From the NCBI RefSeq assembly GCF_003597395.2, contig NC_133790.1, forward strand, positions 26,929,167 to 26,993,166: a stretch of 64,000 bases of DNA, in the 5' to 3' direction. Under the pieces are notes generated by a model, which searched no databases, was not told the DNA's origin, and saw nothing but the letters and a program-made list of their open reading frames with translations. Both the position numbers and the translations under genes were made by a program. The stretch is from Chelonoidis abingdonii. Lineage: Eukaryota; Chordata; Testudines; Testudinidae. Shown here in pieces: positions 20,581 to 30,055 of the stretch (position 1 is its first letter; the number at the start of each line of letters is the position of its first letter).

Positions 20581-22022
20581 TGGAGGGGCCTGGGATGCAG
20601 AAGGGCTAATCAGTCCCAACTCCCCTGTAGTCAATGCACAGGAAAATTGGGCCCTGTGGGTGTGCATTACACGCTACATTCAAGCCATGTATCCTGTGAG
20701 GCAATAACCAGTCCTGCTGCCTGACAGCCAAGTCCTTTAGTTTATGCACTCTCAGCCCCGCCAGCTCCTCCCACCTGGCTTTTCAACAACTCTGCAGCCC
20801 CTAGCCCTGTCATGACACATTGGTGGTCTGGGGGGTTTGAGGCATTTTCCCAGCGCTCTAATCTAACAGCACCAGTGGGAATGTTTACAGCACACTGCCA
20901 CTTGAAAAGTCTTATCGTAGTCCTTCCCTATCTCCCACCACTCGGGGCCTGATAAACATGGAGGTAGTGGGGGTGCTAAGGGCAGAGCCTGGGGCTGATG
21001 ACCGACCAAATCAAAAGCCGGCTGGATAAAACGCTAATGGAACGGCTTAATCACAAATTCCTCTGGCATTTATTAGGATACGGTGGGGCCCACTGTGGCG
21101 CTTGCCTCTTTAAGGAGAAGATGAAACAAACTATGAATGGCAACACTGTGAAATGAGCCACTGAGGAAACTAGAAACCTCCAGCCATGGCACTCATAGGG
21201 GAAGAATGCAATGGAGACCTGACCTGTTAAAGGGACAGTTCTGGGAAGTAAAGGCATCTTCTGTGGAGCAAACCAGCAAACAGTGGGCAGAGACTTCTTA
21301 AATGCATCCCCGTTAAAGGAGCAGGCGTGTGAGCACAATTTACTCCCTGGGGACTATAGGCAAAACAGGTGGGACCCAGGCTGTGGGTGGCAAAACATCC
21401 ACTCTGAACCGAGGTGAAATGGAACAAGTCACCTAAAAACAACACTAGGGGGATCTGGAGCCAGTGGACCCTGCTCCCAAATCATGAGCCTCTTGTTGCA
21501 CCTCCGAGGTGTAGCAGCTAGACAAAATGTAAAGCTCCCCATCCCTGGTGATAATAGAAAGCATTAGATCTGCACCCTGGGAGACCTTGTGAACATCCAG
21601 AGACAAACACCTGATCCTGTGGGACTTCCCCCATAAGCAGCAGCGATGGATTAACCCTTTCCATTGCCATGGGGTGACGTTAAAAATGATCCCCACCCAC
21701 CTACCCAGCCAACTCTATTTAAGGACCAGAAGTGTGTGTGTGAGGAATTGTCTGCTACCCACTTAGGCTGCCTAAAGGTCTGACACCAAATCATTCAAGG
21801 AGACAAAACCACAAGTCATAGGTGATCAGAAATCAACCCTGCCTGCAGTAGAACATATCGCAGGGTTATGAACATCCATCTGTGGGTTTCTTTTCCCTGT
21901 CTTTTGCCCGGAGGGTCATTTCCCAGTATGTTATTGTCAGCCTCATTCCTAAAGCCCCATTCCATATTGCTGTGTTCCGTGGATGTTTCTCATCACCGTA
22001 GTGTGATATAAGTAGGCTTGGC
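20581..22022. other. Gene-free stretch
   Basis: Nothing recognised. The segment at 21015-21070 (GGATAAAACGCTAATGGAAC) looks less repeat-like than its surroundings and might be constrained, but this is a weak impression. Confidence 0.45.
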
Positions 22023-22429
22023 AGAATTCATCTTTTTTTAAATTTTGATGGATAATATTGATGTTTATGTTTAAGCATTTTTATCTATTTACATTTTCAG
22101 TTGTCCAAAATTATGGGGTTTAAGCATTTTTTATGTTTATTAATTTAAATGTTCACAGTTGCAAGAAGTTATGGGGGGGAATAATTGTTTAATGAAAGTA
22201 GGGGTCGAGATTCAAAAAGTTATAACATTAAAACAAATTATCAGCATCACATGTCAAAATATACAAAGTAAACATCCTTAAAGTCTAGTAAGTTCTCAGG
22301 CAGCATTCTTCTTCCTTTGCCCATCTGTACACTTCAATGATTAGCAATGGAGATATATTTTTGTCTGTGGGTGTACAGTGAAATTGAGAGTTGCTGACAT
22401 TTACCAATAATTTCAGCCTTCCAAGCCTA
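22023..22429. mobile_element. TAGGCTTGG MITE, copy 1 (hAT-like)
   Basis: It starts TAGGCTTGGCAGAATTCA and ends with the inverted CTTCCAAGCCTA. The flanking eight bases are GATATAAG (22015-22022) and GATATACA (22430-22437), matching at six of eight. The interior is AT-rich: TTTGATGGATAATATTGATG, then CAGCATCACATGTC, then TGCCCATCTGTACA. The same interior in the same order is found at 27905-28297. An 8-base duplication suggests the hAT superfamily. There is no transposase frame. Confidence 0.65.
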
Positions 22430-22524
22430 GATATACAGATGTTGCCCTCTAGTGGCTGACATATGCAGTGGTTTAGAGAGATGCTCCAGCTACTAGCTAA
22501 TAAGAGACACAAGTAGTTGAGGCC

Positions 22525-22620
22525 TGTGCTTTTTAGAGTTCTGGAAATTGGGGTTCTAATCCCAGCTCCCCAGGCATGTGTGTGATTTACCAATGAACTG
22601 TATGTGCTGTGCACAACACA
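22525..22620 (-). mobile_element. MIR-type SINE fragment
   Basis: GGGGTTCTAATCCCAGCTCC followed by GTGTGTGATTTACCAATGA resembles the reverse complement of the MIR 3' half (GGGATTCGAACCC on the other strand). Confidence 0.45.
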
Positions 22621-23735
22621 TGGACTCTCTGCAGCAGGAATGAATGCTGCTTTGCTGCTGTTAGAGGCTGCACTGTTTTACCATCTCAGGTTGGCTAAGT
22701 CAGTGTGCTGTGTCAAGCTTGCCCTCCTAAACCATTGTGCAAGACCTGCCTTGAGTTACAGGGTATCACACTCTTGGAATTGAGGTGTTTAGAACCTACA
22801 AGAACTCATTCTCACACCTTGCCATGAACAAATTAGGCAGATCTTGCTGGAGGGCTATGCAGTGCAGTGGGTCGGAGAAATAAATCTTCCTCCATGGAGG
22901 CTTCTCTTCATCACCAGGACACAAATGAATTATGGATATCACTTGGTGGCATTTGCAGTTTCTGCTCAGAGGAGAACTAGGGCCAGAAGAGTGGGGGATG
23001 CTGCTCATTAGAACTGAAATGCACTAGCTGAGCTGGGGGATGGACCAGGACTGAAAAAAGCAGGAGTGTGGTGCAGGTCAGGACTGAGGGACAGTGATGT
23101 GTGGACACCCAGGACTCGATTAGCAGGGGGTGCTACATGGTGGATTTTAGGTGCATTAACAGAGCTGAGTGGGGACCCTGGGATGATAGAAACAAGAGGA
23201 TGCAGATCTGGTCTGAGAAGCATCAGCAGATCTCCATGTGATCCTAGAGCCACGGACACAGGCAGAGAAGCAAGACAGCTGGGATCCCAGACGAATGGGG
23301 CAAAAATCAGCCTTCCCCTACTATCTATTATTTTACCCTTTCTAAAGTGTAGGCAACAAATTCCATTTAAAGATGGCAGAGCAATGCATTCTCCCCATGG
23401 GGCCTGGATGGGTGGGAGGAACGCTCACCTTGCTGCAATCATAGGGAGGATTCCCAGCTCCCTAATCCTTAAGGCCAAACCCAGAGCACGGGTAACCTCC
23501 TAATTCCTAGCACAGTGAATGGCATTGAGCTAACAGAGCAAGGACTTGGGCTGATTCTTCTCTGAACTGAATAAGAATCCAGGCCAAAAGCTCTCAGATC
23601 CCTAATGGCAACTGTGCATTACCCCTAGTTTGTAACGTATTAGGAAGAACCCACAGAAACAATCCCCCTGCCACCCCAAGCATCGAACAAGACATGGGAG
23701 TTCTCTCTTATTAACCTGGTTCCAATCCCAGGTTG
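22621..23735. other. Gene-free stretch with an old GC-rich repeat piece
   Basis: The stretch at 23075-23215 has CAGGACTGAGGGACAG and GGTGCATTAACAGAGCTGAG, the motif that recurs at 26.6-27.3 and 49.16 kb. The 145-codon frame at 23066-23503 lies over it and has no recognisable features. Confidence 0.45.
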
Positions 23736-24552
23736 GAGATGGGGAACAGATATAGAGAAGGGCTACTACGATGATCCGAGAAATGGAAAACCTGTCTTAT
23801 GAAAGGAGACTCAAAGAGCTTGGCCTGTTTAGCCTAACCAAAAGAAGGTTGAGGGGGGATATGATGGCTCTTTATAAATATATCAGAGGGATACATATCA
23901 GGGAGGGAGGGGAATTATTTAAGCTTAGTACCAATGTGGACACAAGAACAAATGGATATAAACTGGACACTAGGAAGTTTAGACTTGAAATTAGATGAAG
24001 GTTTCTAACCATTAGAGGATGTGCAATTCTGGGACAGCCTCCAGGATAGTCAGGCAAAAACATATCTGGCTTTAAGACTAAGCTTGATAAATTTATGGAG
24101 GGGATGGTATGATTATAGCCCTAATTTGGCAATTAATTTGGCCAACGATCTTTGATTAATCAGCAGTAAGTATGCCATGGTCTGTGATAGATTTTAGATG
24201 GGGTGAAATCTGAGTTACTTACAGAAATTCTTCTGGGTTGCTGCTGTGATCTTGCCCCCACATGCTCAGGGGTTTAACTGATTCGCCATATTTGGGTTCG
24301 GAAGGGAATTTTTCCTCCAGGCAGTGGCAGAGACTGGAGTTTCACCTTCCTCTGCAGCATGGCAACGGATCACATTGCTGGGATTCTCGCAGCTTTGAGT
24401 CTTCAAACCACAATTGAGGACTTTCAGTAACCTCAGACATAGTTAGAGTTTGTTATAGAAGTGGATGGGTGAGATTCTGTGGCCTGCATTGTGCAGGAGG
24501 TCAGACTAGATGATCATAATGGTCCCTTCTGACCTTAAAGTCTATGAGTCTA
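23736..24552 (+). mobile_element. CR1 LINE 3' end with long 3' UTR
   Basis: It begins with the last part of ORF2 and continues through a 3' UTR containing GCAGTAAGTATGCCATGG, AATTCTTCTGGGTTGCTG, GGGAATTTTTCCTCCAGG and GGTCAGACTAGATGATCA. It ends in a doubled 8-mer TCTATGAG TCTATGAG, the short tandem terminus typical of CR1. It is 5'-truncated. The 3' UTR differs from the minus-strand CR1 at 12.7 kb, so two subfamilies are present. Confidence 0.9.
23771..24110 (+). pseudogene. CR1 ORF2 C-terminal fragment with nonsense codon
   Basis: The frame contains ENLSYERRLKELGLFSLTKR and RGDMMALYKYIRG, then GGELFKLSTNVDTRTNGYK, the conserved CR1 tail before the WNSLP block. It breaks at 23996 with TGA between LEIR and RFLTI; the CR1 pattern has an arginine codon there, so a CGA-to-TGA change (CpG decay) is likely. 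The similarity continues past the stop (GFKTKLDKFMEGMV). Confidence 0.9.
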
Positions 24553-24858
24553 TGAGTAGAGGGGAGGCCATCCCGAAGCCTGACCCCAGCTCTGCAGTTC
24601 TGTGGGTGAGGGAGCCCCTTAGTGTAAGCAGACATGTGGAGCAGAGATAACAGACAAGGAATCACCTTTCTAATGGGCATAGACATTGCATAACTCCAGT
24701 GGGGCTGAAATCTCCCCCACGGCAATTAACCAGTCATATGGAGGGGAGGGCAAGCACCTGGAGATACCCCTGCGAATCAGTCATTTAAATGTACAGCTGC
24801 ATTCCTCCCAGCACCTCCAGGGATTCTGGTAGAATTGTATGAGTGCAGCAAGCTCCCT
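24553..24858. other. Gene-free stretch
   Basis: There is no recognised feature between the CR1 terminus and the LTR-like repeat. Confidence 0.5.
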
Positions 24859-25440
24859 GTGGTGGGGTGTACCGGCTTTGCACTGGAGCGGAAGGGGTTA
24901 AAACAGTGCTCTTAGCGTCAGAAGCCAAGCGCCCCTGACCCTGCTGAGCATGCCCCAACTGCTGCTGCAGTATAAAGGGGAGCTGTCTAGCTTAGTCTGG
25001 GCTGGTCCCTGCCAAGGAAGAATGCACCTTGCTGGTGCCAGATGAGGCATAGCCAGGATCCCAGACTATGGGAGTTGGAGATGCCCAGGCAGGGACACAA
25101 GTACTTACAGACACCCCAAGGAGATTGCAGTTGCCATCTGAGAAGCCCAGAGACTCTGAAGACACCCTGACTTCAACTGCAGGAGTCATGGTAGGATGTA
25201 GCCCAGGGAGGGACTAGCCAGTGTCCTGGCAGCAGTTGGTGTGTTGCAGGTGGATTCCCCACCAGCATAGTGGTGAACCCATTTGCCACTACCAGGGCCC
25301 TGGGCTGGGATCTGGTGGAGCAGGGAGAGCCTGGTCTTCCTCCCTCCCCCTGTTCCCACCTGGCTGTCTCCTTTAAGAGGTAGCCCAATGAGCCACCTCT
25401 GACTCTGGCCTGTGGTCTATGCTTCCTTGCAGCCTAGAGG
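24859..25440 (+). mobile_element. LTR-like repeat with TATA box, copy 2
   Basis: It starts TGTGGTGGGGTGTACCGGCT, carries GGAAGGGGTTAAAACAGTGC and GCTGAGCATGCCCC, then TATAAAGGGG at 24971-24980 and CTTAGTCTGGGCTGG. It later has CCAGGGCCCTGGGCTGGG followed by GAGCAGGGAGAGCC, in the same order as 11265-11820. A similar start TGATGGGGTGTACTGGCC recurs at 25487 and may be a second LTR start. No gag or pol frame is present. The class is uncertain, with Gypsy-type favoured. Confidence 0.45.
24971..24980 (+). promoter_or_regulatory. TATA box of the LTR-like repeat
   Basis: TATAAAGGGG sits about 110 bases into the repeat, downstream of a GGGGTTAAAA word, in the place expected for an LTR promoter. The second copy has the weaker CATAAAAGG at 11399. 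Present activity is unknown. Confidence 0.4.
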
Positions 25441-25635
25441 AAGTCTATTAGCTTAAATGGTGGGTTTGCCCCACCCCCAGGGTGATGGGGTGTACTGGCC
25501 CTGTGAGATTTCCCTTTTCTTCTCTTTTTCTGTGGTTCCCCTTTCCTCCTCTCTGCACATCCCTTTAATACTGAAGGGCTTTCTGCAGCTGATAAACCCC
25601 CTGCCCCTCTGTGTTCCCACGGGTGCATCTATAAC

Positions 25636-26398
25636 CAGGGCTGGTGTAATCACTAGGCGAACTAGGCAGCCGCCTAGGGTGCCAAGATTTTGGGGTGCCA
25701 AAAAGTGGTGTCTAGTGTCATGGGATTCAGCTGAGCGGGGCAGGGTGGGGAGCGAGGTCTCCATAACAAACCTGCCCTCGCAGCGAGGGGTGCTGTGCAG
25801 GACAGTCAGTGGGAACCTGTAGCAGAGCAAGGAGGAGACAGCTGGGCACGGTGACCAGCATGGCCAAGCGATGGAGCCATTGGGGGAGATGTGACATGGT
25901 CCTGAGCTCAGGTGAGCTTTGCCCTCCAACGTGCCTCGCCGGGGGCTGGCTGCAGCCGCCTCCTGGGGTGAGGGAAAGTGATACTAAACCCCATAGTGTG
26001 ATGGAGGGGAAAGGGCTGGCACAGGTGCTGCTTTCGAACACTGACACATACACACCCTGGTGGCACTGTGCCAATGTGGGGAGCTGGCCCTGCTCCCTGG
26101 GAGAGCCAGGCTCTGCCCTTCTTGCCCCTGGGTTGCCCCCAGAGGGCAAAGTACTCAGAGCCTGGGAACATTTAGAGACCCTGCAGGCTGGGGTTTTTCT
26201 CAGCCTCCTCCTTGCTCATAGGTTCCCCCGGGCTAGAAGGGACCATTGTGATCATCTCCTTGACCCCCTTGTATTAATTCTAACGAACAATGCCACATTA
26301 TGCAGTATTCATTTTTGAAAGTTTGTAATAAGTGATGCTCCAGAGGGCACAAGGTGGAAGTTTTGCCTAGAGTGCAAAATATTCTTGCACCGGCCCTG
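25636..26398. mobile_element. hAT non-autonomous element with perfect target duplication
   Basis: It starts CAGGGCTGGTGTAATCAC and ends with the inverted TTGCACCGGCCCTG. It is flanked by an exact 8-base duplication TCTATAAC (25628-25635 and 26399-26406). Subterminal sequence GGCAGCCGCCTAGGGTGCC and GTTTTGCCTAGAGTGC is typical of an abundant turtle hAT family. The 763-base body encodes no transposase; frames of 140-169 codons here are GC-rich artefacts. A CR1-like scrap lies inside at 26217-26300. Confidence 0.9.
26217..26300 (-). mobile_element. CR1-like 3' end scrap inside the hAT
   Basis: GCTAGAAGGGACCATTGTGA followed by TCATCTCCTTGACC resembles the reverse complement of the CR1 terminus (GGTCAGACTAGATGATCATAATGGTCCC...). 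It may have been captured by, or inserted into, the hAT. Confidence 0.45.
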
Positions 26399-26406
26399 TC
26401 TATAAC

Positions 26407-27896
26407 CAGAGGTGCCTTTGGAATTTGCCTTTTTAGCCCCAGCTGCAGCAATAGGAACTGTAATACAGCTTGTGGGCATGGGGATGCAAGGCTGCTGCTG
26501 TTGTCTCATCCCAATCTGCAGTGGATATTTGTGCTTGGTGTAAAAGACCTCCAGGCTGAAAATCTCTATCCCACATGGGAGCGGTGGAATAGCTGCAGGT
26601 CACGACTGAGGGGCGTTAACAGAGCTGTGAGGAGTTTAAGAGCCTAGCTAGATTAAGACCTAGGCAGCATGCGCCCCTGCCTGGGGCTCTAGCTCCCGGA
26701 GTCATGTGATAAGATCAGAATCTCAGCTTCCATTTAAAAAGTAGCTGTGTTTCTAGCACTCATGGAAGCAAAGAAGGGATTGGAGCGATGACCCTAGTGT
26801 ATACAATGCCTGCCTGAGTCTGAAGACAGCCTGACACAATAGGTTCAAGAGTTGTGAACTGCCCCAGTCATCTTAAGGGAAACCTGCTGCCACCCCAAGG
26901 TAATGCCAGGCCATGGTGTGGTTGTCTATAGGAGGTCCCACTGGAGGTGTACTGAGAGCCTCAATGGCACATGTTGCAGTTTGGGACCGAGGGGCACTGG
27001 AATGAACTGTGGGAGCTAATCCAGAAATGGAATGGCAGGTGGGTGCTGCAGGAGATAACAGTGCACTGGCCTAATTGTGTTCAGCGCTCCAGAGCCGAAT
27101 GCAGGAGGGTGCTGAAGTTCAGACTTGTTCTGAGGTGCAATGGCAGAGTTGTAGCGGTCTGCAGGACTGGACTAGCAGAGGGTGCTGCAGCAAAGATGCA
27201 TCGACAGATCTGCTGCACAGTTGGACCAGGAGGGCAGAGGCTAGGACTGACCTCGCAATGGGATTGCGCTATTTAGGGCAGGACTGGAAGAGCAAGGCGT
27301 GTGTCAGGTCAAGATTGAAGTGCATAGCCAGAGTGGAGGGGTGACCCACTGCACTGTGCCAGGTTCTAAGCCACCTGATTCTCCTTCATAAGCATCACGT
27401 TCACCCTTTATTTTTTAAAGGTACATTTTAAAAGCTGTTTGTGCTTTGAGATTGCCGGGAGGTGATCTCTTGGATGCTCTTGGCTCACAGCCTGCAGGGC
27501 TAAATGAGAGTATTCAACCCATCTGCCCATTGAATGGGGAATTCTTCTAGCTTTGAAATCTGCCCTTAACCATGACTTATTTCCTGAGAAATTTAACATG
27601 TAATGAGCTCTGAGACAGTGCTGGGGAGGGAGGGGAATTTTGCCAAGCATCCCAGGAGAATCTGTTGGGCAGGGGGAGGCCCTTAAACAACCAGCACTTC
27701 TGTTGAGCTGCAGAGATGAGTGCAGCAATCCCACGGAGCTGGCTAGGCCAGTCTTTGAAGCGCATTATGAAAATTTTAAAAAGAGCAAAGACGTGTTTAA
27801 TAACAACCCCCCCCCCCAAAAGTCACTTCTAACCAAAGACAGACAAGCAATCAAACCTTTAACAAATCCTCATGTATAAAATATTCCAAAAGGTTC
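26407..27896. other. Gene-free stretch with degenerate tandem motif
   Basis: The words GACTGAGGGGCGTTAACAGA (26603), GACCGAGGGGCACTGGAATG (26978), TTCTGAGGTGCAATGGCAGA (27128) and AGATTGAAGTGCATAGCCAG (27312) look like one motif repeated at irregular 150-370 base spacing, perhaps a decayed minisatellite. Frames of about 100 codons across it have no recognisable features. A C9 run lies at 27809-27817. Confidence 0.45.
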
Positions 27897-27904
27897 AGTG
27901 TACA

Positions 27905-28297
27905 TAGGCTTGGCAGAATTCAATTTGTACTTGTTATAACTTTGATGGATAATATCAATATTTATTTTAAAGCAGTCAAACTTTTTATTGACTTTAAAAT
28001 TTCACAATCGTGGGGAATTACTGGGGGCAGGCAATTATTTGAATCTCAGTGTCTACTGCTATTCAAAAGTTAAAGCTCTATCACTATTCAACAAATTGTC
28101 AACATCATATGTCCAAATACAAACTAAACATCCTGAACGCAAACTCGACTAAGTTCTCAAGCAACATTTTTCTTTCTTTGCCTATCTGTAAATGCTGATG
28201 ATTATCGAAGGGATATTTTTTCATCAGTTTGTGCATGTATGGGGAAATTGGATGTTTACTGACACTTACCAATAAAAATCCAACCCTCTTAAGCCTA
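27905..28297. mobile_element. TAGGCTTGG MITE, copy 2 (hAT-like)
   Basis: It has the same ends and interior order as 22023-22429 and the same orientation: TAGGCTTGGCAGAATTCA at the left, TCTTAAGCCTA at the right. Flanking octamers AGTGTACA (27897-27904) and GGTATACA (28298-28305) match at six of eight. No coding frame. Confidence 0.65.
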
Positions 28298-28454
28298 GGT
28301 ATACAAATGATCCATTGAAAAGATACATGCATCAAGGGGATGGATAGATAAGTGGAAAAACTACCACTAGGGTATTACCCCTGGATCACTCAGGAGGGGT
28401 GAGAAGGAAAGTAGAAAAGGGCAGGTAGAAGGAGAGGAAAACAGAAGGAAGAGG

Positions 28455-28597
28455 AATCCTAGAATATTGGGGTTGGAAGGGACCTCAGGAGGTCAGCTGC
28501 TCCAACCCTCTGCTCAAAGCAGGACCAATCCCCAACTAAATCATCCCAGCCAGGGCTTTGTCGAGCCTGACCTTAAAAACTCCTAAAGAAGGAGAAG
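28455..28597 (-). mobile_element. CR1 LINE 3' end fragment
   Basis: CTAGAATATTGGGGTTGGAA, then GGGACCTCAGGAGGTCAG, CCAACCCTCTGCTCAAAGCA and CCAGGGCTTTGTCGAGCCTG match the reverse complement of a CR1 3' end very closely. Among the CR1 pieces here it appears the least diverged. Confidence 0.9.
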
Positions 28598-28980
28598 CAA
28601 GTCTATGAAATAGAACCACAGCAAGAGGAAAAAGAACAAGATGAATGAGACAGTCTGAGGGAGAGAAAGAGACAAGGTTATTGTTCTCTCACCTTGTTTG
28701 CTTTCCTTTCGGATTCCACTTGTCCCCTGGTGACTATACTGTTGCACTAGCTCATTGTATGGCCTGCAGAACAGTTTTCCACTTCTAAACTACAGTGACC
28801 TTTGTTATGCAGGGGGAGGCCAGCGCAGCAGCTAGGACAAAGCCCTACCTGGCAGCCAAAATGTCTAACACATTGAGACAGGCTTGAACTACCAAAGTTG
28901 GAGCCGAATTGCAAAGTGCAGGGGGATGGGTGTTTGGATTTGTGTTGTGGGGATAGGCCTGTCTCTAGTTTAATGCAGCA
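28598..28980. other. Gene-free stretch
   Basis: Purine-rich at 28600-28680 (AGGAAAAAGAACAAG), then unremarkable. Confidence 0.5.
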
Positions 28981-29077
28981 GACCCAAAGTCTGATCTCTC
29001 TAACTTGTGTGCAAAGCAGGAGTAACTACTGAAGCTAGTCAAGTTAACTTGGTGTAAGGGAGATAAGAATCAGGCCC
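28981..29077. repeat. Short foldback repeat, TGAAGTCAATGG family
   Basis: The left arm AGTCTGATCTCTCTAAC is inverted relative to the right arm GGGAGATAAGAATCAGGCCC. GGAGTAACTACTGAAG lies in the centre. Confidence 0.5.
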
Positions 29078-29141
29078 ATAGCTTTTTGTCCTTTAAGGTA
29101 GTTTCCTCCTCTAGTGCCCATCTAACGCCTATTTCCTGGAG

Positions 29142-29270
29142 CTGTGGTTTTCAACTTTTTCCATTTGCAGGCCCCTAAACAATTTTAAATGGAGGTACAG
29201 GCCCCTTTGGAAGTCTTACTCATAGTCTGAGGACCCCAGGGGTCCACTGACCACAGGCTGAAAACCACTG
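29142..29270. mobile_element. Charlie-like hAT MITE
   Basis: The left end CTGTGGTTTTCAACTTTTTC is inverted relative to the right end GCTGAAAACCACTG. GAGGACCCCAGGGGTCCACT is inside. Such CAGTGGTTCTCAA ends mark the hAT-Charlie group. The right flank GTCTAGAA contains the preferred TCTAGA target core, but the left flank TCCTGGAG matches it at only four of eight. Confidence 0.6.
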
Positions 29271-29277
29271 GTCTAGA

Positions 29278-29936
29278 ACGTAATGACTGCACATGAGGCA
29301 AAGAAAGGGAGAACCAGTCTTTCCCCAGTTCAAGCAGTCCTTGTGCTCTGGTCTCCAAATAAACTTGGATTCTCCTTAAAGCAGCAACAATTTAGGCCTC
29401 TGCACTGAGGGAACTGGTGGAGTCCCTGGTAAAGAAGATTAGACTGTCAGTTGTAGGTATCTTTATATATGCAACGTACAATAACATCCTTACTTTGTAC
29501 TGCTCCCTGGCCTGTCTGATGCACAGTGGCCTACAGATCCACTTCTGCCATCCTAGATACAGGTGCAGCTCCCACTAAAATCCCTGGGAGTTGTGTGCAC
29601 CTTTGATGGGCTGCTAGGGTTCCTAAGGCCCTGCACAGGGCTAATCTGCTGACTCATCCTGGCAGTCAGGCTGCATGGGCCTCAGTGCCATTCCAGGAGC
29701 ATAAAAGGATCTGTGTAGCTGTTGCTAAATGCAACACACTAGAGAGGAGATCTAGCAAGGAGCAGCTTTAGAAAGGAGTCAGCAGGGATGAGATCAAGAT
29801 CTACCTTTTGTTGCTCTAAAGGTAAGAATGAAGGGAACATACATGCATGCGTCTGCACTAGGAGTGGAGTAGAGACTCTATTCACATAGTGCACGTCTGA
29901 GGGCAGGTTCTTATTTGGACTCTTCAAGACTGAACT
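29278..29936. other. Gene-free stretch
   Basis: No gene or clear repeat seen. Confidence 0.5.
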
Positions 29937-30055
29937 CGTTTTATAATTATTATTATTGTATCCCTATAGCTCTAAGAATCCCTAGCTTTGGTCCAGGATT
30001 GCATTGTGTAGGCACAGTGCAAACACAGAAGAGACTGTCCCTGCCTGAAGAATCT
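29937..30055 (+). repeat. Old LINE/CORE-SINE 3'-end-like repeat
   Basis: ATTATTATTATTGTATCCC then GGATTGCATTGTGTAGGCAC and AGACTGTCCCTGCCTGAAGA follow the same order as the 16.3 kb copy (GGACCCCATTGTG..., ...CTGCCCCAAAGAG), strongly decayed. Confidence 0.5.

Noticed and set aside
23066..23503. 145-codon plus-strand frame
   Set aside because: It overlaps an old repeat motif (GACTGAGGGAC...) and shows no protein features; it ends with no splice or poly-A context.
25727..26318. Overlapping frames of 140-169 codons on both strands
   Set aside because: They lie inside a non-autonomous hAT bounded by exact 8-base duplications. The sequence is GC-rich with few stop codons, and the translations have no transposase motif.
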